This document shows, piece after piece, positions 16,056-29,280 of a stretch of DNA of 64,000 nucleotides (positions are counted from its first letter, which is position 1; each line of letters opens with the position of its first letter). The notes beneath the pieces are model-generated. The model had not been told where the DNA came from. It saw only the letters and a list, made by a program, of their open reading frames with translations, and did not search any database. The position numbers were made by a program, and so were the translations under genes. Source of the stretch: an uncultured Planktomarina sp. GTDB taxonomy: Bacteria; Pseudomonadota; Alphaproteobacteria; Rhodobacterales; Rhodobacteraceae. The stretch lies in NCBI GenBank assembly GCA_943788425.1, contig CALSQF010000001.1:1-64000 (forward strand). Reading direction: 5' to 3'.

Positions 16056-17915
16056 TTACCCACCGCCCAGCAGGCTGTTGTTGATAGAGCGCAGGGTTGT
16101 TGGGTTGATCTCGACATCGACGGCACCGCGCGCAGCGTTGCTGAAGGCTTCGAAGACATCGCGCGCCAGGGTCGTGTCAATGCGATTGCCCAGTATTTTT
16201 TGCAGCGATTGCACTTGAGGGTCTTCAAAATCGGCGACATGGATGGCGCGCGGAATGACGATGATCACGCCGTCGCCCGCGTCCAGCACAGAGGCTTTAC
16301 CCAGCCCTGTTTCAAAAGCCGTTATTACCAAAGCCGGCGGCGTTCCTTCTACGCTGTCACTGCGGTTCATATCGTCTTGTAGATTTTCTGTCAGGCCGAA
16401 GCTGGCCAGGGGCGCGGCGAGTGAGACCTGCGGCGCGATGCGGTCGGCCATCGCAAGCAATTGCTGCTGAATTTGTTGGGCTGTCCAGCTTTCGACGGCG
16501 GCGTCTTGGACGCTTGCGAGGGGCTGCAACTCTGCGGGCAATTCTCCATCAAGCCGCAGAGCAAAGATTCCAGTATCGCTCAAAGTTTTAAGAGCTGGAA
16601 AATCTTCTGCTGTGACAGCGGCCGCAGCGGTCTGAAACTCCTCATAATCAGAGATGTCACCTTCTGATTGCACATGCCAATTCACGGTGGCCAGTTGCAG
16701 ATCTGTCTCTGCGGCCACATCTTCCAAGGTCGCGCCACCGGCCAAAAGATCATCGACCTGTTCAGCGATATCGGCGATTTGGCTCGTGGCCCGATCTAAA
16801 GCAACATCGAGATTCAATTGCGCGCGTACGGCGTCAAAGCTTTGCACATTTCCGTCCAAAATTGCATTAATGCGGAACAATGCAGGGCCCAAGTCCGTCT
16901 GCGCTGGACCAATCACACCAGGCTCTTGTACCGAGAACACTACGGGACCAGCTTCGCCCAGTTCTGCTTCTGTCATATCGCCAAGATCGACATCTTGCAG
17001 CGTCAAACCGCGGCTCTCGACCACCTCTTCAAAGGTGGTGGCTTGTTCAGTGATGGCCTTCATGGCGTTTGCAGCCATTTCTTGCGAGGGAAAAATCACC
17101 CGTTCGACCATCCGGCTCGGCAATTGGATAAATTCATCACTGCGGGCTTCATAGGCGGCGCGTAAGTAGCGCTCCTCAATTTCAATGGCATCTGCCAACA
17201 TGGCTGGAGTCAGCCAAATATAGCTGATTGATTTGGCAGCTAAGGTTGTGAACTCGAGTGGATTTTCGCTGTGATAGGCGACCAAATCTTCTTCGCTAGG
17301 CTCGGGCACCGCACTGACCAATATGTCCTGCGTGAGGCGCGCCCAAGAGAAATCCCGCGTTTCGGCAAGATAGCCGACCAAAGCTTTCGCATAGGCTTGC
17401 GGCGCGGTGACCCCCGTGAGAACCGCCTCTTGCAAGATACGGCGCGCAGCGTCTTCGCGCAGGGAGGTTTCAAAATCCTCTTCTTTGAGATTGTTGCGTT
17501 GCAAGACTTCCGCGTAAGCTTCACGGTCAAACTCGCCATCAAGCCCTTGGAACGCGGGAATTTCAACCACTTGCTCGCGCACGCGCGCATCACCCGAAGA
17601 CAGGCCAAGGTCGGTGACCAATTGGTCCAAAGCGCGCGTGCTGATCACCCGGTTCAATGCACGTTGATCGAGGCCAATGGCTTGCATTTCTTGTGGCGTT
17701 ATAGTGCGGCCAATTTGCTCTTGAAATTGCGCCATTTCGCTTTGCAACGCGTTGCTATAGGAGGAAATGGACACGGTTTTATCGCCCACTTTTCCAAGGC
17801 TGCGCTGCGTGCCATTAATACCGGCCGCCCCAAATCCGATCATGCCAAACACCAATAGCCCTACGATAACCCAAACTGCGAGTTTGCTTGCACCAGATTT
17901 TTTCTTCGTAGCCAT
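16056..17915 (-). CDS. PpiD-type periplasmic peptidyl-prolyl isomerase / SurA-like chaperone
   Basis: A 619-residue protein with a short cytoplasmic Lys-rich N-terminus (ATKKKSGASK), one membrane anchor at about 12-32 and a large periplasmic part. A SurA-like N-terminal chaperone domain covers about 35-180 (ISSYSNALQSEMAQFQEQIG, RVISTRALDQLVTDLGL). A parvulin-like rotamase region lies near 240-370. This is the architecture of PpiD, which assists folding of outer-membrane and periplasmic proteins at the inner membrane. It precedes trpE in the same orientation. Confidence 0.85.
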   Translation of the reverse strand: MATKKKSGASKLAVWVIVGLLVFGMIGFGAAGINGTQRSLGKVGDKTVSISSYSNALQSEMAQFQEQIGRTITPQEMQAIGLDQRALNRVISTRALDQLVTDLGLSSGDARVREQVVEIPAFQGLDGEFDREAYAEVLQRNNLKEEDFETSLREDAARRILQEAVLTGVTAPQAYAKALVGYLAETRDFSWARLTQDILVSAVPEPSEEDLVAYHSENPLEFTTLAAKSISYIWLTPAMLADAIEIEERYLRAAYEARSDEFIQLPSRMVERVIFPSQEMAANAMKAITEQATTFEEVVESRGLTLQDVDLGDMTEAELGEAGPVVFSVQEPGVIGPAQTDLGPALFRINAILDGNVQSFDAVRAQLNLDVALDRATSQIADIAEQVDDLLAGGATLEDVAAETDLQLATVNWHVQSEGDISDYEEFQTAAAAVTAEDFPALKTLSDTGIFALRLDGELPAELQPLASVQDAAVESWTAQQIQQQLLAMADRIAPQVSLAAPLASFGLTENLQDDMNRSDSVEGTPPALVITAFETGLGKASVLDAGDGVIIVIPRAIHVADFEDPQVQSLQKILGNRIDTTLARDVFEAFSNAARGAVDVEINPTTLRSINNSLLGGG

Positions 17916-17979
17916 TGGGGCGATCCCTTTAATTTAGTTCCAAAATGCATAAGCCAACAACAGCAAAGCAGCAAGCCAG

Positions 17980-19146
17980 TTACTGGCTTACCTGCGCCAT
18001 TCTGTCAAACAAAACAACGATCATTTCTGTGCTGATGTTTGCAAATGCGATACGCAGCTGACGTCGACCGTAGTCATCCCCTTCGGGCACGAACATAGAT
18101 CCTGGGAGTGCAAGGACATCAGCCTCCTCGACGAGTTGCTTTGCGAGTTCCGTTGCGGAGACGTCAAACGGATGTTCCAGATACGCAAAATAAGCACCAA
18201 GCCCCAACAGACGCCACCCTTTCGCGGCCAAAGTGGGGAAGTGATCCACGATGGCTTGCCGGCGGGCAAAAATTTCCAGCCGCTCTTTAGCCAGCCAGTC
18301 GCCCAAATTTTGCAAGCCCCAGAGCGCTGCTTTTTGACCCAACTGACTTGGGCAAATGGTCACCGCGTCGAGAAATTTTTCAATCTCTGCCAGCCGCGTC
18401 TCACAGGTGACAATCGCCCCAACCCGATGGCCGGTCAGCCGATAGGCTTTGGAGAAAGAATAGAGCTGAATGAGTGTGTCTTGCCAATTTTCTTGTTCAA
18501 ATAAGCGATGGGGCGGGCCGCTTTGACTGTGAAAATCGCGATAGGTTTCATCGATGATCAGTGCAAGTCCACGGGATTTGGCGAGATCATAAAAGGCTTG
18601 AATAACATCTGCTGGATATTCCACCCCGCAAGGGTTGTTGGGAGTAACCAGCACAATGGCCTTGGTGCGTTCGGTGATGCGCCGGGCTGCCTCAGCAGGA
18701 TCAGGAATCATATCTCCTTGGCACGGCAAAGCGCAGCAGCGCACGCCGCTCATATCAAGCCACATTTTGTGATTAAAATAGAAAGGCGTGGGAAGAATGA
18801 CCTCATCACCATCGCGGCATAGCGTTGCCACGACCGCGCTGAACGCTTGATTGCACCCTGATGTGATGGCCACCTGCTCGGTCGTGACCTGGCCTTGATA
18901 CAGTGCGCTGCTGTGATGGGCCAGTTTTGCCCTTAAAGGCTCAAGCCCCAAAACGGCCCCGTACAGATGGGTGTCAACCTCTTCTATCACCTTGGCCATA
19001 TGCGCCCTCAAGGGCGCCGGGGGCGGAGCCACGGGCGCGGCTTGACTGACATTTATCAACGCACGCTGCGAAAAATCCTTGCCTTCCAGCCAGCTATAGG
19101 CCTCCACCACCGGTGGGGCGAAGGTTTGAGCGGTGCGCCCCGTCAT
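17980..19146 (-). CDS. PLP-dependent class I/II aminotransferase
   Basis: A 388-residue fold-type I aminotransferase. The PLP site is [15 protein letters not shown] with the Schiff-base lysine in SFSKAY; TPNNPCG and DETYRDF are standard. The C-terminal RRQLRIAFA arginine would bind the substrate carboxylate. The amino-acid specificity cannot be told from sequence alone. Its start overlaps the tyrS stop by 4 bp, so the two are translationally coupled. Confidence 0.85.
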   Translation of the reverse strand: MTGRTAQTFAPPVVEAYSWLEGKDFSQRALINVSQAAPVAPPPAPLRAHMAKVIEEVDTHLYGAVLGLEPLRAKLAHHSSALYQGQVTTEQVAITSGCNQAFSAVVATLCRDGDEVILPTPFYFNHKMWLDMSGVRCCALPCQGDMIPDPAEAARRITERTKAIVLVTPNNPCGVEYPADVIQAFYDLAKSRGLALIIDETYRDFHSQSGPPHRLFEQENWQDTLIQLYSFSKAYRLTGHRVGAIVTCETRLAEIEKFLDAVTICPSQLGQKAALWGLQNLGDWLAKERLEIFARRQAIVDHFPTLAAKGWRLLGLGAYFAYLEHPFDVSATELAKQLVEEADVLALPGSMFVPEGDDYGRRQLRIAFANISTEMIVVLFDRMAQVSQ

Positions 19147-20393
19147 CCCAGCTGAACCAACGCATGTTTCTTTTTTCCTTTTGACAATTTGATCGGCTTG
19201 GTGAAATCATCTGCATTCAGGACCAGACTGGCGTCGTTAAGTGGCGCATCGTTTAGCTTTGCCCCTTCTTCAGCAATCAAGCGTTTCGCCTCTTTGCCGC
19301 TGCCGGCCAAGCCAGATTTCACCAAAAGTTGCACGATGGAAATACCATCTGCGAGATCGGAGACAGCCAGGGTCAGAGTGGGCAAATCATCACCAACACC
19401 GCCTTTTTCGAAGACGTCGCGCGCGGTGGCCTCTGCCGTCTTTGCGGCGTCCGGTCCATGCAGCAGAGTTGTCACCTCATTGGCCAAAATAATTTTTGCG
19501 CGGTTGATCTCTGAGCCCTCTAAGGCGCCAAGACGGTCGCATTCATTGATGGGCAACTCGGTGTAGAGTTTCAAAAACCGCCCAGTATCCGCATCCGTGG
19601 TGTTGCGCCAAAATTGCCAAAACTCGTAAGGTGAGAGCATATTGGCATTCAGCCAGACGGCGCCATTTTGGGATTTTCCCATCTTCTTGCCGTCGGATGT
19701 GGTCATCAACTGTGAGGTGAGGCCGTAGATCTCATGATTCAGAACCCGGCGGGTGAGGTCAATCCCATTGACGATATTGCCCCATTGATCAGAGCCACCC
19801 ATTTGAAAGAGACACCCATATCGGCGGTTCAGCTCCAGAAAATCATAGGCTTGTAAAATCATGTAGTTGAACTCAAGAAAGCTTAAAGATTGTTCCCGGT
19901 CGATGCGCGATTTTACCGATTCAAAGCTCAGCATCCGATTGACCGAAAAATGCCGGCCGATGTCGCGCAGAAAATCCAAGTAATTTAGACTGTCGAGCCA
20001 TTCGGCATTGTTGAGCATCAAGGCGCCGGTTGGGCCGTCGTCATAGCTGATATAGCTCTCGAATACTTTTTTGATTCCGGCGATGTTGCTGTCAATTTGC
20101 GCTTCGTTCAGCAAAGGGCGTTCATCGGCGCGGAATGACGGATCGCCCACCTTTGTTGTGCCTCCGCCCATGAGGGTGATGGGCTTGTGTCCCGTTTTTT
20201 GCAGCCAGCGCAGCATCATAATCTGGATCAAACTGCCGACATGCAGTGACTTCGCCGTGGCATCAAATCCGATATAGGCTGGTGTCACCCCGCGGCTCAA
20301 GGCGTCATCGAGGCCTTGATAATCTGTGCAATCGGCAAGAAAGCCACGTTGCATCATGACAGCCATGAATTCTGATTTAGGGTGATATGTCAT
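19143..20393 (-). CDS. tyrS: Tyrosyl-tRNA synthetase
   Basis: A 416-residue class I aminoacyl-tRNA synthetase. The HIGH-like site is HVGS (51-54) and the KMSKS-like loop is KMGKS (237-241). The tyrosine pocket is seen in [13 protein letters not shown] and [12 protein letters not shown]. An S4 RNA-binding domain closes the protein. ATG 20393 is chosen over an upstream TTG because AAGAG lies just before it. The gene is divergent from anmK across a 66-bp spacer. Confidence 0.95.
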   Translation of the reverse strand: MTYHPKSEFMAVMMQRGFLADCTDYQGLDDALSRGVTPAYIGFDATAKSLHVGSLIQIMMLRWLQKTGHKPITLMGGGTTKVGDPSFRADERPLLNEAQIDSNIAGIKKVFESYISYDDGPTGALMLNNAEWLDSLNYLDFLRDIGRHFSVNRMLSFESVKSRIDREQSLSFLEFNYMILQAYDFLELNRRYGCLFQMGGSDQWGNIVNGIDLTRRVLNHEIYGLTSQLMTTSDGKKMGKSQNGAVWLNANMLSPYEFWQFWRNTTDADTGRFLKLYTELPINECDRLGALEGSEINRAKIILANEVTTLLHGPDAAKTAEATARDVFEKGGVGDDLPTLTLAVSDLADGISIVQLLVKSGLAGSGKEAKRLIAEEGAKLNDAPLNDASLVLNADDFTKPIKLSKGKKKHALVQLG

Positions 20394-20459
20394 TGATCTC
20401 TTGTTCCTCAAACGCCTTCGGGTCAGTGTATAGTCAAAGCCAATACATAGGGAAAGAGC

Positions 20460-21545
20460 ATGGGCGGTAATAAGCCAATTTGGGTGACGGGTTTCATGTC
20501 TGGCACCTCGCTGGATGGGGTGGATGCGGCCTGCCTTTTGACAGATGGGGTGGATATTTGCGAATTCGGCCCCAGTGTCTATCGGCCCTACAGCGCAGCG
20601 GAGCGCCAGATGTTACAAGGCGTACTGGGAAAATGGCCCGGCGCGCCCGGGCTGGAGCCAGTATCGAAGTTAATTATGGCGGCGCATCTGGAGGCGTGGT
20701 CGCAATTGCCGCCGGCGGAGCTGATTGGGTTTCATGGACAAACACTGTGCCACGATCCACAAAATTCCCGTACGCACCAGCTGGGCAGTGGCTCAGAATT
20801 AGCGCGGCGCGCAGGCACGGCCGTTGCTTGGGATTTTCGCTCTGAGGATGTGGGCTGCGGTGGACAGGGTGCGCCCTTGGCGCCGATATTTCATTGGGCA
20901 TTGGCTCGCTACAAGCAGATAGAAGAGCCTATGGCGATTGTGAATCTCGGTGGTGTCGGCAATCTCACCTGGATCGACGCCCGCTTGCCAGCCGAACAAG
21001 GCCTGCTGGCGTTTGATACGGGTCCGGCCAATGCGCCCTTGAATGACTTCATGATGAAAACTACTGGACACCCCTATGATGTGGGCGGTGCTTTGGCCGC
21101 TTCCGGTCGGGTGGATGAAGAGCTTGTCGCCCTCTTTTTGCAGCGGCCGTATTTTTCGCGTTCCGCACCGAAATCTTTGGATCGTGACAGTTTTAGCGAC
21201 ATGGTGGAGCTGGTGGCGCAGCTGGCCCCGGCGGATGCAGCCGCGACACTGACAGCCCTATGCGTCGCGGCAATAGAGGCAGCCCTGCCGCTCATACCGG
21301 TTCAACCCAAACAGGTTTGGATCAGTGGTGGAGGCCGAAAAAACATTGAAATAATGCGGCAATTGGCGATGAAATTGCCGATGAAGGTGTATGACATTGA
21401 TGATATCGGGTTGGATGGCGATATGCTCGAAGCGCAGGCCTTCGCCTATCTCGCAGCCCGTGTTGCACGCGGTCTGGCAACGTCATTTCCCGCCACAACC
21501 GCGACCAAGGCGCCGCTCTGTGGAGGAAAAATCAGCCTTCCTTAA
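20460..21545 (+). CDS. anmK: Anhydro-N-acetylmuramic acid kinase
   Basis: A 361-residue sugar kinase of the ASKHA fold that phosphorylates and opens 1,6-anhydroMurNAc in cell-wall recycling. Motifs are [15 protein letters not shown] (phosphate 1 loop), [35 protein letters not shown] and [10 protein letters not shown]. Length is normal. nagZ, another recycling enzyme, starts at the right end of the window, but far away. Confidence 0.93.
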   Translation: MGGNKPIWVTGFMSGTSLDGVDAACLLTDGVDICEFGPSVYRPYSAAERQMLQGVLGKWPGAPGLEPVSKLIMAAHLEAWSQLPPAELIGFHGQTLCHDPQNSRTHQLGSGSELARRAGTAVAWDFRSEDVGCGGQGAPLAPIFHWALARYKQIEEPMAIVNLGGVGNLTWIDARLPAEQGLLAFDTGPANAPLNDFMMKTTGHPYDVGGALAASGRVDEELVALFLQRPYFSRSAPKSLDRDSFSDMVELVAQLAPADAAATLTALCVAAIEAALPLIPVQPKQVWISGGGRKNIEIMRQLAMKLPMKVYDIDDIGLDGDMLEAQAFAYLAARVARGLATSFPATTATKAPLCGGKISLP

Positions 21546-21634
21546 ACACGCAGGAGAGCGGCCATTGCGGATTTGACCAAGGACGGGAATTGACAAGATC
21601 GCGGGCAAAACCCGCCCGTTTCAATGTTGCCGCC

Positions 21635-23859
<2,225 letters not shown>

Positions 23860-23867
<8 letters not shown>

Positions 23868-24282
23868 TTTCGCCGCGCTTAATTGGCACGCCGTATAGCT
23901 CCAAACGATGTCCTTTAAGGCGATAGCCCAGGCGCTCTGCAATTTTTTCTTGCAAAGCTTCAATATCTGGGTCGATAAATTCAATCACCTCGCCGCTGTT
24001 CATATCTATCAGGTGATCGTGATGGTCACGCTCTGCATCCTCATAGCGCGCCCGACCATCGCCAAATTCTAATTTTTCCAGAATGCCTGATTCCTCGAAC
24101 AATTTGACGGAGCGGTAGACTGTCGCGATGGATATCCGTGGATCCAGTTTCAGCGCGCGCGCATAGAGCTCTTCAACATCGGGATGATCTTGTGAATCTT
24201 CCAAGACTTGAGCAACGATGCGACGTTGGTCGGTCATGCGCAGCCTATTTTGTGCGCATCTTTGTATTATGTTTTTCGCCAT
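23860..24282 (-). CDS. Fur-family metalloregulator (Fur/Mur type)
   Basis: A 140-residue regulator with the N-terminal winged helix (RMTDQRRIVAQVLE, ISIATVYRSVKLFEESG) and the metal-binding dimer domain (RARYEDAERDHHDHLIDMNSGEVIEF). HHDHLI is the Fur/Mur pattern and differs from the HHHH-type heme motif of Irr. In many alphaproteobacteria this protein answers to manganese (Mur) rather than iron. There is no CxxC structural zinc pair near the C-terminus. ATG 24282 is used; GTG 24294 is an alternative. Confidence 0.88.
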
Positions 24283-24624
24283 ATAGTCACCCACGCCCCA
24301 AATGCCCGGCCAACCTCAGCGCGGATCAGGATTATCGCCCAGCCGCCGGGCCATTGGCGCAACGGTGGGATCTTTTACGATGATCAAGAACAAAACCACA
24401 ATATAGGTTACGAGTAAAATTAGCGATTTGAATTCAAATTTCGGCACAGAGAAGGACAAAGCCACTGAAATAGTGAAACAAATTACCCCCAGTCTATAAT
24501 TGACACAATGCCTTGCGAGACGTCATAAAACCTACGCGGGCGGCGATGATCGACAAATTGGTCATGCAAAAAAGTCCGATTAATGGATGTCACAGGCGCG
24601 GAAAACTTTCTAACCTGCGTCACA
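24283..24624. other. Intergenic region upstream of the Fur-family gene
   Basis: A 342-bp spacer between the leftward selO end and the leftward Fur-family start. It should hold the regulator's promoter. The only coding candidate is a short leftward frame at 24316-24465, listed separately. No repeat or clear terminator was recognised. Confidence 0.5.
24316..24465 (-). CDS. Possible small single-span membrane protein
   Basis: A frame of 49 codons from GTG 24465 encodes a single hydrophobic stretch (SLILLVTYIVVLFLIIV) followed by a charged tail ending RRLGDNPDPR. It ends 33 bp before the Fur-family ATG on the same strand. The hydrophobic pattern looks protein-like, but there is no convincing ribosome site and I do not recognise the family. 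An alternative start is an internal GTG a few codons on. Confidence 0.28.
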   Translation of the reverse strand: MALSFSVPKFEFKSLILLVTYIVVLFLIIVKDPTVAPMARRLGDNPDPR

Positions 24625-26013
24625 CTAAGTGCCGCAAAAAGTTTGTGTTACAACGTCTTGCGGATAGGGGGCAGCGATGAATCTCGGGGTGTCACAGCGC
24701 GAAAATGGTGCCTTGAGCGCCTCATGCAGCGCGTGAAACAGCTGCATATCGCCGGCGACTGCATCGGCGATCATGGCCTCCATCAGGTGATTGCGTGGGA
24801 TAATGGCCGGGTTGACCTGGGCCAACGCTCCCTGCGCGGGTCCGGCTGCCTGCCAACGGGCGTGCCAATTGGCAAAATCAGGATGCGCGCCCAGATGCGC
24901 ATGGCTTTCCCCCGTGGCCAATGCTCGAAAACACAGCGTATAATCTGCGCCAATATTGGCCATCATTTTTAGCAACCCATCGACCAGAAAATCCGTTTCT
25001 TGGCTTTGCGTCAAACCGAGCTTGCGGGCAAAAACCGCGGTATATTCTTTGTCAAAAATGTCACCAAAGCCCTGCACAATTTCGGTAAAGCGGGCGATGC
25101 TGGCGTCGCGATCCTCGGTTAGGGGCAGCAGCGCCGTGGCCAGTTGAGCCATATTCCACGCGGCTAAATTTGGCTGATTGCCATAGGCATAGCGACCCAG
25201 CCGATCAATAGAGCTAAAGGTTTTCATCGGCACAAACTCATCCATAAACGCACAGGGGCCATAATCAATTGTGATCCCCCCCACATGGCTATTGTCAGTG
25301 TTCATCACCCCGTGGATAAAGCCCAGCCCCATCCATTGCGCAACAAGGCGTGCTTGTGCGGCCACGGCTGCGCTCAAAAAATGCTCGACCGTTCGGGCTG
25401 TGTGATAGTGCCGCTCTATGGCTTGGTGCAAGAGCGCTTCCAGCGCTTGGGTATCATCGCGCGCAGCGAAATATTGAAATGTACCTACCCGAATATGGCT
25501 TGAAGCTGTTCTGCATATGACCGCGCCGGGCAGGGGGCCTTGTTCACGCAGTATCGTCTCACCTGTGGCAACGGCGGCTAGGGCGCGGGTCGTCGGAATG
25601 CCGAGCGCATGCATGGCCTCGGAGATCAGATACTCGCGCAGGACAGGCCCATACCAAGCCCGCCCATCGCCATTACGTGACCAGGCCGTGCGTCCGGCGC
25701 CTTTGAGTTGAATGTCAACGCGCCCCTGCGGCCCGATGACCTCGCCCAAAAGCACCGCCCGCCCATCGCCCAGCTGCGGGTTCCAATGGCCAAATTGATG
25801 GCCAGCATAGGCCTGGGCTATCGGGTCTGCGCCCTGAGAAATTCGATTGCCCGACATAAACAGCGGCCAATCTTTATCAAAGGTGATGCCTAACTCCTCT
25901 GCATGTTCAGCATTGAGCATTAAAGCTTTCGGGGCTGCTACTGGCACAGGCGCTTGTCGTGTAAACATTTGCGCCGGTAGGGCTGCATAGCTATTGTTCC
26001 AATTGGCCTGCAT
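24625..26013 (-). CDS. selO: SelO/YdiU protein adenylyltransferase
   Basis: A 462-residue pseudokinase-fold enzyme that transfers AMP to Ser/Thr/Tyr of target proteins, linked to redox homeostasis. Family stretches are YAGHQFGHWNPQLGDGRA, LKGAGRTAWSRNGDGRA, GFIHGVMNTDNSHVGG, IDYGPCAFMD and a C-terminal cysteine in QTFCGT, the place where vertebrate SelO has selenocysteine. ATG 26013 overlaps the stop of the upstream nucleoside hydrolase by one base. Confidence 0.93.
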   Translation of the reverse strand: MQANWNNSYAALPAQMFTRQAPVPVAAPKALMLNAEHAEELGITFDKDWPLFMSGNRISQGADPIAQAYAGHQFGHWNPQLGDGRAVLLGEVIGPQGRVDIQLKGAGRTAWSRNGDGRAWYGPVLREYLISEAMHALGIPTTRALAAVATGETILREQGPLPGAVICRTASSHIRVGTFQYFAARDDTQALEALLHQAIERHYHTARTVEHFLSAAVAAQARLVAQWMGLGFIHGVMNTDNSHVGGITIDYGPCAFMDEFVPMKTFSSIDRLGRYAYGNQPNLAAWNMAQLATALLPLTEDRDASIARFTEIVQGFGDIFDKEYTAVFARKLGLTQSQETDFLVDGLLKMMANIGADYTLCFRALATGESHAHLGAHPDFANWHARWQAAGPAQGALAQVNPAIIPRNHLMEAMIADAVAGDMQLFHALHEALKAPFSRCDTPRFIAAPYPQDVVTQTFCGT

Positions 26014-26948
26014 CACAAGCGCGCCAGGCGTTTTGTAATGAGCTCAAAATATTTCACTGCATCGATATGCCCGAGAAACATGGCATTGGACGGACGATCC
26101 GTGACGCGCCACCAATCGGCAACTGTCATGCCGCGGGTCAGGTCGGATTGGGTTTCAATCTCCACATTGATCTTCCGTCCAGAGAAAAGCTCCGGCGCGA
26201 TCAAATAGGCAATGACACATGGATCGTGCAGCGGCGCGCCTTCGGAGCCATATTTCTGAGTATCGAACCGCTCAAAGAATTCCGTCCAGCCGGCCACCAC
26301 GTCGCAGACCGGATGGTTTTTGGCGCGCAGCGCAGAACTCCAAGCTGGGCTTGTCAGTGCCTTATGGGTCACATCTAGGGGTGCTACAACCAAATCCAAG
26401 CCAGATTGAAACACCAGTTGAGCCGCTTCCGGGTCGACAAAGATGTTAAATTCAGCTGCGGGTGTGATATTGCCAACCTCAAAATAGGCCCCCCCCATCA
26501 AGACAACTTGCGCGATGCGATCCGCGATATCAGGCGCGCGCTTGAGGGCGGTGGCGATATTTGTCAGCGGGCCAAGTGGGCACAGGGTGATGGTTTTTGG
26601 TGGCGCAGCGCGGAGGCTGTTGATTATAAAGTCTACGGCGTGGGTGCTTTGCACTGCCATCATGGGCGCCGGTAGCGGTGCCCCATCCAATCCGCTGTCC
26701 CCATGCACATGTTCTGCCGTGACCAAACCGCGGCCCATAGGGCGATGGCACCCGGCAAACACTGGTATATTGGCGCGCCCTGCCAATTCACAAACCTGTC
26801 GCGCATTGTAGCTCGTGCGCTCTAAAGGGACATTGCCCGCAACGCAGGTCAAACCCAGAACGTTGAGCTCTGGAGACGCCAAGGCGAGTAAGATTGCGAC
26901 CGCATCATCTTGGCCAGGATCCGTATCGATAATGATGTCGCGGCACAT
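26013..26948 (-). CDS. Inosine/uridine-preferring nucleoside hydrolase
   Basis: A 311-residue calcium-dependent hydrolase that splits the N-glycosidic bond of nucleosides. The signature IIIDTDPGQDDAVAILLA is at the N-terminus. Further calcium and substrate residues lie in LCPLGPLTNIATAL, MGGAYFEVGNITPAAEFNIFVDPEAA and HDPCVIAYL. With the downstream gpt gene it points to purine salvage. Which base is preferred is not visible. Confidence 0.9.
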   Translation of the reverse strand: MCRDIIIDTDPGQDDAVAILLALASPELNVLGLTCVAGNVPLERTSYNARQVCELAGRANIPVFAGCHRPMGRGLVTAEHVHGDSGLDGAPLPAPMMAVQSTHAVDFIINSLRAAPPKTITLCPLGPLTNIATALKRAPDIADRIAQVVLMGGAYFEVGNITPAAEFNIFVDPEAAQLVFQSGLDLVVAPLDVTHKALTSPAWSSALRAKNHPVCDVVAGWTEFFERFDTQKYGSEGAPLHDPCVIAYLIAPELFSGRKINVEIETQSDLTRGMTVADWWRVTDRPSNAMFLGHIDAVKYFELITKRLARL

Positions 26949-26996
26949 TGGCTGACCTCGCTGCGCGGTTTTGGAGCCACTCTTGACCCTTATTTA

Positions 26997-27500
26997 TCAA
27001 TCGGTCCCGCGATAGGGCTGCACATATTGCAAAGCCATATCCCATGGAAAGAAGATCCAAGTGTCTTGGCTAACTTCAGTAATGAAAGTATCGACCATCG
27101 GCCGGCCTTGTGGTTTGGCATAGACCGTAGCGAAATGGGCCTTGGGGTATTTCGAGCGCACCAGCTCTAGGGTTTTCCCACTGTCAACCAAATCATCAAT
27201 AATCAAAATACCTGCCCCATCGCCCATTAGTTCAGTGTCTGGTGCCTTGAGAATGACGGCATCGGCGCGTTCTTGATGATGATAACTTTTCACGCTGACC
27301 GTATCAACATTGCGCACGTCCAATTCTCGCGCCACAATCATCGCGGGGGCCATTCCGCCGCGTGTAATTGCCACAATTGCGCGCCATGCGCCATCTTCCG
27401 GACCTTTGCCATCGAGGCGCCAGGCCAGTGCCCGCGAATCTCGGTGCATTTGATCCCAACTGACATGGAAGCCTTTCTCATGTGGTAGCCGATCTGACAT
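26997..27500 (-). CDS. gpt: Xanthine-guanine phosphoribosyltransferase
   Basis: A 167-residue type I phosphoribosyltransferase that converts xanthine or guanine plus PRPP to nucleotides. The PRPP-binding loop is [16 protein letters not shown], and the N-terminal phosphate loop is [10 protein letters not shown]. The C-terminus [12 protein letters not shown] contacts the base. It lies between the nucleoside hydrolase and fabI, all leftward. Confidence 0.93.
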   Translation of the reverse strand: MSDRLPHEKGFHVSWDQMHRDSRALAWRLDGKGPEDGAWRAIVAITRGGMAPAMIVARELDVRNVDTVSVKSYHHQERADAVILKAPDTELMGDGAGILIIDDLVDSGKTLELVRSKYPKAHFATVYAKPQGRPMVDTFITEVSQDTWIFFPWDMALQYVQPYRGTD

Positions 27501-27533
27501 GATGTTTCCTAACTTTTAAAATCACTTAACCTG

Positions 27534-28322
27534 CTATCCAGGCAGCTCGAGACCCTTCATTCCGATGATATGGTAGCCAGCATCGACATGCAGAATTTCT
27601 CCCGTCACGCCAGAACCGAGGTCTGACAGCAGATAAAGAGCCGATTTTCCGACTTCTGACTGGGTCACTGTGCGGCGCAATGGGCTGTTGGTTTCATTCC
27701 ATTTCATAATCTCACGAAAATCGCCAATGCCGGAGGCGGCTAGGGTTTTGATTGTTCCCGCTGAGATAGCGTTAACGCGGACATTATTGCGCCCCAAGTC
27801 TTCGGCCAAATAGCGCACTGAGGCTTCTAAAGCCGCCTTCGCCACGCCCATGACATTGTAGTTGGGCATTACTTTTTCGGCACCGTAATAGGTCATGGTC
27901 AGGCAGGATGCGCCGGGTGTCAAAAGCTCCTGAGCCGCTTGCAATATGGCGGTGAAGGAATACGCGGAAATATCCATCGTCATCAGGAAATTGTCCCGCG
28001 ACGTGTTGATATACTGCCCACGCAACTCTGATTTGTCTGAAAAACCAATGGCGTGCACGATGAAGTCGATCTGCCCCCATGTGTCTTTTGCGTGTTTCAT
28101 CAAAGCGGCAATTGAATCTGGGTCTCCGGCGTCACATTCAACCACGATGGTCGCAGCGAGTTGTTCGGCCAGCGGCAAGACGCGTTTTTTCATCGCGTCC
28201 CCCATATAGGTCACACCGATCTCGGCACCCTCGGCGCGCAAAGTCTCTGCGATGCCCCAGGCGATTGATTTATCATTGGCCAGGCCCATGATTAGGCCTC
28301 GTTTTCCGGTCATCAGCCCCAT
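27534..28322 (-). CDS. fabI: Enoyl-[acyl-carrier-protein] reductase (NADH)
   Basis: A 262-residue short-chain dehydrogenase catalysing the last reduction of fatty acid elongation. The cofactor loop is [18 protein letters not shown]. The catalytic pair is Y-x6-K in [13 protein letters not shown], preceded by the second conserved tyrosine in [11 protein letters not shown]. The ATG at 28322 is chosen because GGGGGAAAG is 5 nt upstream; ATG 28337 is less likely. The gene is divergent from pdxH. Confidence 0.95.
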   Translation of the reverse strand: MGLMTGKRGLIMGLANDKSIAWGIAETLRAEGAEIGVTYMGDAMKKRVLPLAEQLAATIVVECDAGDPDSIAALMKHAKDTWGQIDFIVHAIGFSDKSELRGQYINTSRDNFLMTMDISAYSFTAILQAAQELLTPGASCLTMTYYGAEKVMPNYNVMGVAKAALEASVRYLAEDLGRNNVRVNAISAGTIKTLAASGIGDFREIMKWNETNSPLRRTVTQSEVGKSALYLLSDLGSGVTGEILHVDAGYHIIGMKGLELPG

Positions 28323-28403
28323 TGGACTTTCCCCCATCGAGAATTATATAAGAATTGTCTAAGCGAACACCTTCTATGCATCAACCCAAAGGCTACCTCT
28401 GAC

Positions 28404-29009
28404 ATGGAAAAAAGAACTGGAATTTTCGAAGGCAACGATCCCTTTGCTCTGGCGCGTGATTGGATGAGTGATGCGGAAGCGGGGGAGTTGAATGACCCCA
28501 ATGCTATGGCGCTGTCGACCGTTGACGCCCATGGCATGCCCAATGCGCGAATTGTGTTGCTTAAGTCTATCGAGGATGGTGCTTTTGTCTTTTATACCAA
28601 TTATGAGAGTACAAAAGCGCAAGAAGCCTTTGAAGCCGGGCGCGCAGCCTTTGTAATTCACTGGAAATCTCTGCGTCGACAGATCCGATGTCGCGGTTTT
28701 ATCGAGCGGGAGGATGGTCCGCTGGCAGATGAATATTTTATGAGCCGGTCGCCGCTTTCGCGGATCGGGGCGGTGGCTTCGGTCCAGTCACAACCACTCG
28801 AGTCGCGGCAAGCGTTGATGAATCGCGTTGAAGCTGTCCGCGCAGTGCAGGGTGATTCTGTCGCGCGGCCAAGTTTTTGGGGCGGGATCCGCATAAAACC
28901 TGTCGAGTTAGAGTTTTGGGCCGATGGGGAGGCGCGTCTCCATGATCGTTTCCGCTGGACTCGGTCCAAGCCGGGAGCAGCTTGGGATGTCCAACGCTTG
29001 TATCCTTGA
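28404..29009 (+). CDS. pdxH: Pyridoxamine 5'-phosphate oxidase
   Basis: A 201-residue FMN flavoprotein making pyridoxal 5'-phosphate. FMN and substrate residues are visible in [35 protein letters not shown] and [17 protein letters not shown]. The C-terminus [20 protein letters not shown] is the family end. The predicted product is full length. Confidence 0.95.
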   Translation: MEKRTGIFEGNDPFALARDWMSDAEAGELNDPNAMALSTVDAHGMPNARIVLLKSIEDGAFVFYTNYESTKAQEAFEAGRAAFVIHWKSLRRQIRCRGFIEREDGPLADEYFMSRSPLSRIGAVASVQSQPLESRQALMNRVEAVRAVQGDSVARPSFWGGIRIKPVELEFWADGEARLHDRFRWTRSKPGAAWDVQRLYP

Positions 29010-29280
29010 GCTGTTTTTACCTTCGGTGAGGCGCAAGACGCCTGCCGTCGAGCGTCATCACCGATGTTTGGCCCATCATGGTATTCGCCGCAAACGCAGC
29101 TCCAGCTTAGGCGCATTTGGCGCATGGCAGTGCGAGAATTTCCATTGTCGCGCTGCATATTTGGTTGAGTGCGCCTCTAAAATAATTTAAGGTATAAACA
29201 GTAAAGTATTAGATATTTAAAATTTTTGGTTTTAAATTTGATAGATAAACATGCTCCGAGACACTGTTAATAGATATTTG

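Noticed and set aside
28658-29158. Leftward 166-codon frame partly beyond pdxH
   Set aside because: Mostly antisense to pdxH; the part in the spacer has no known motif and no ribosome site.
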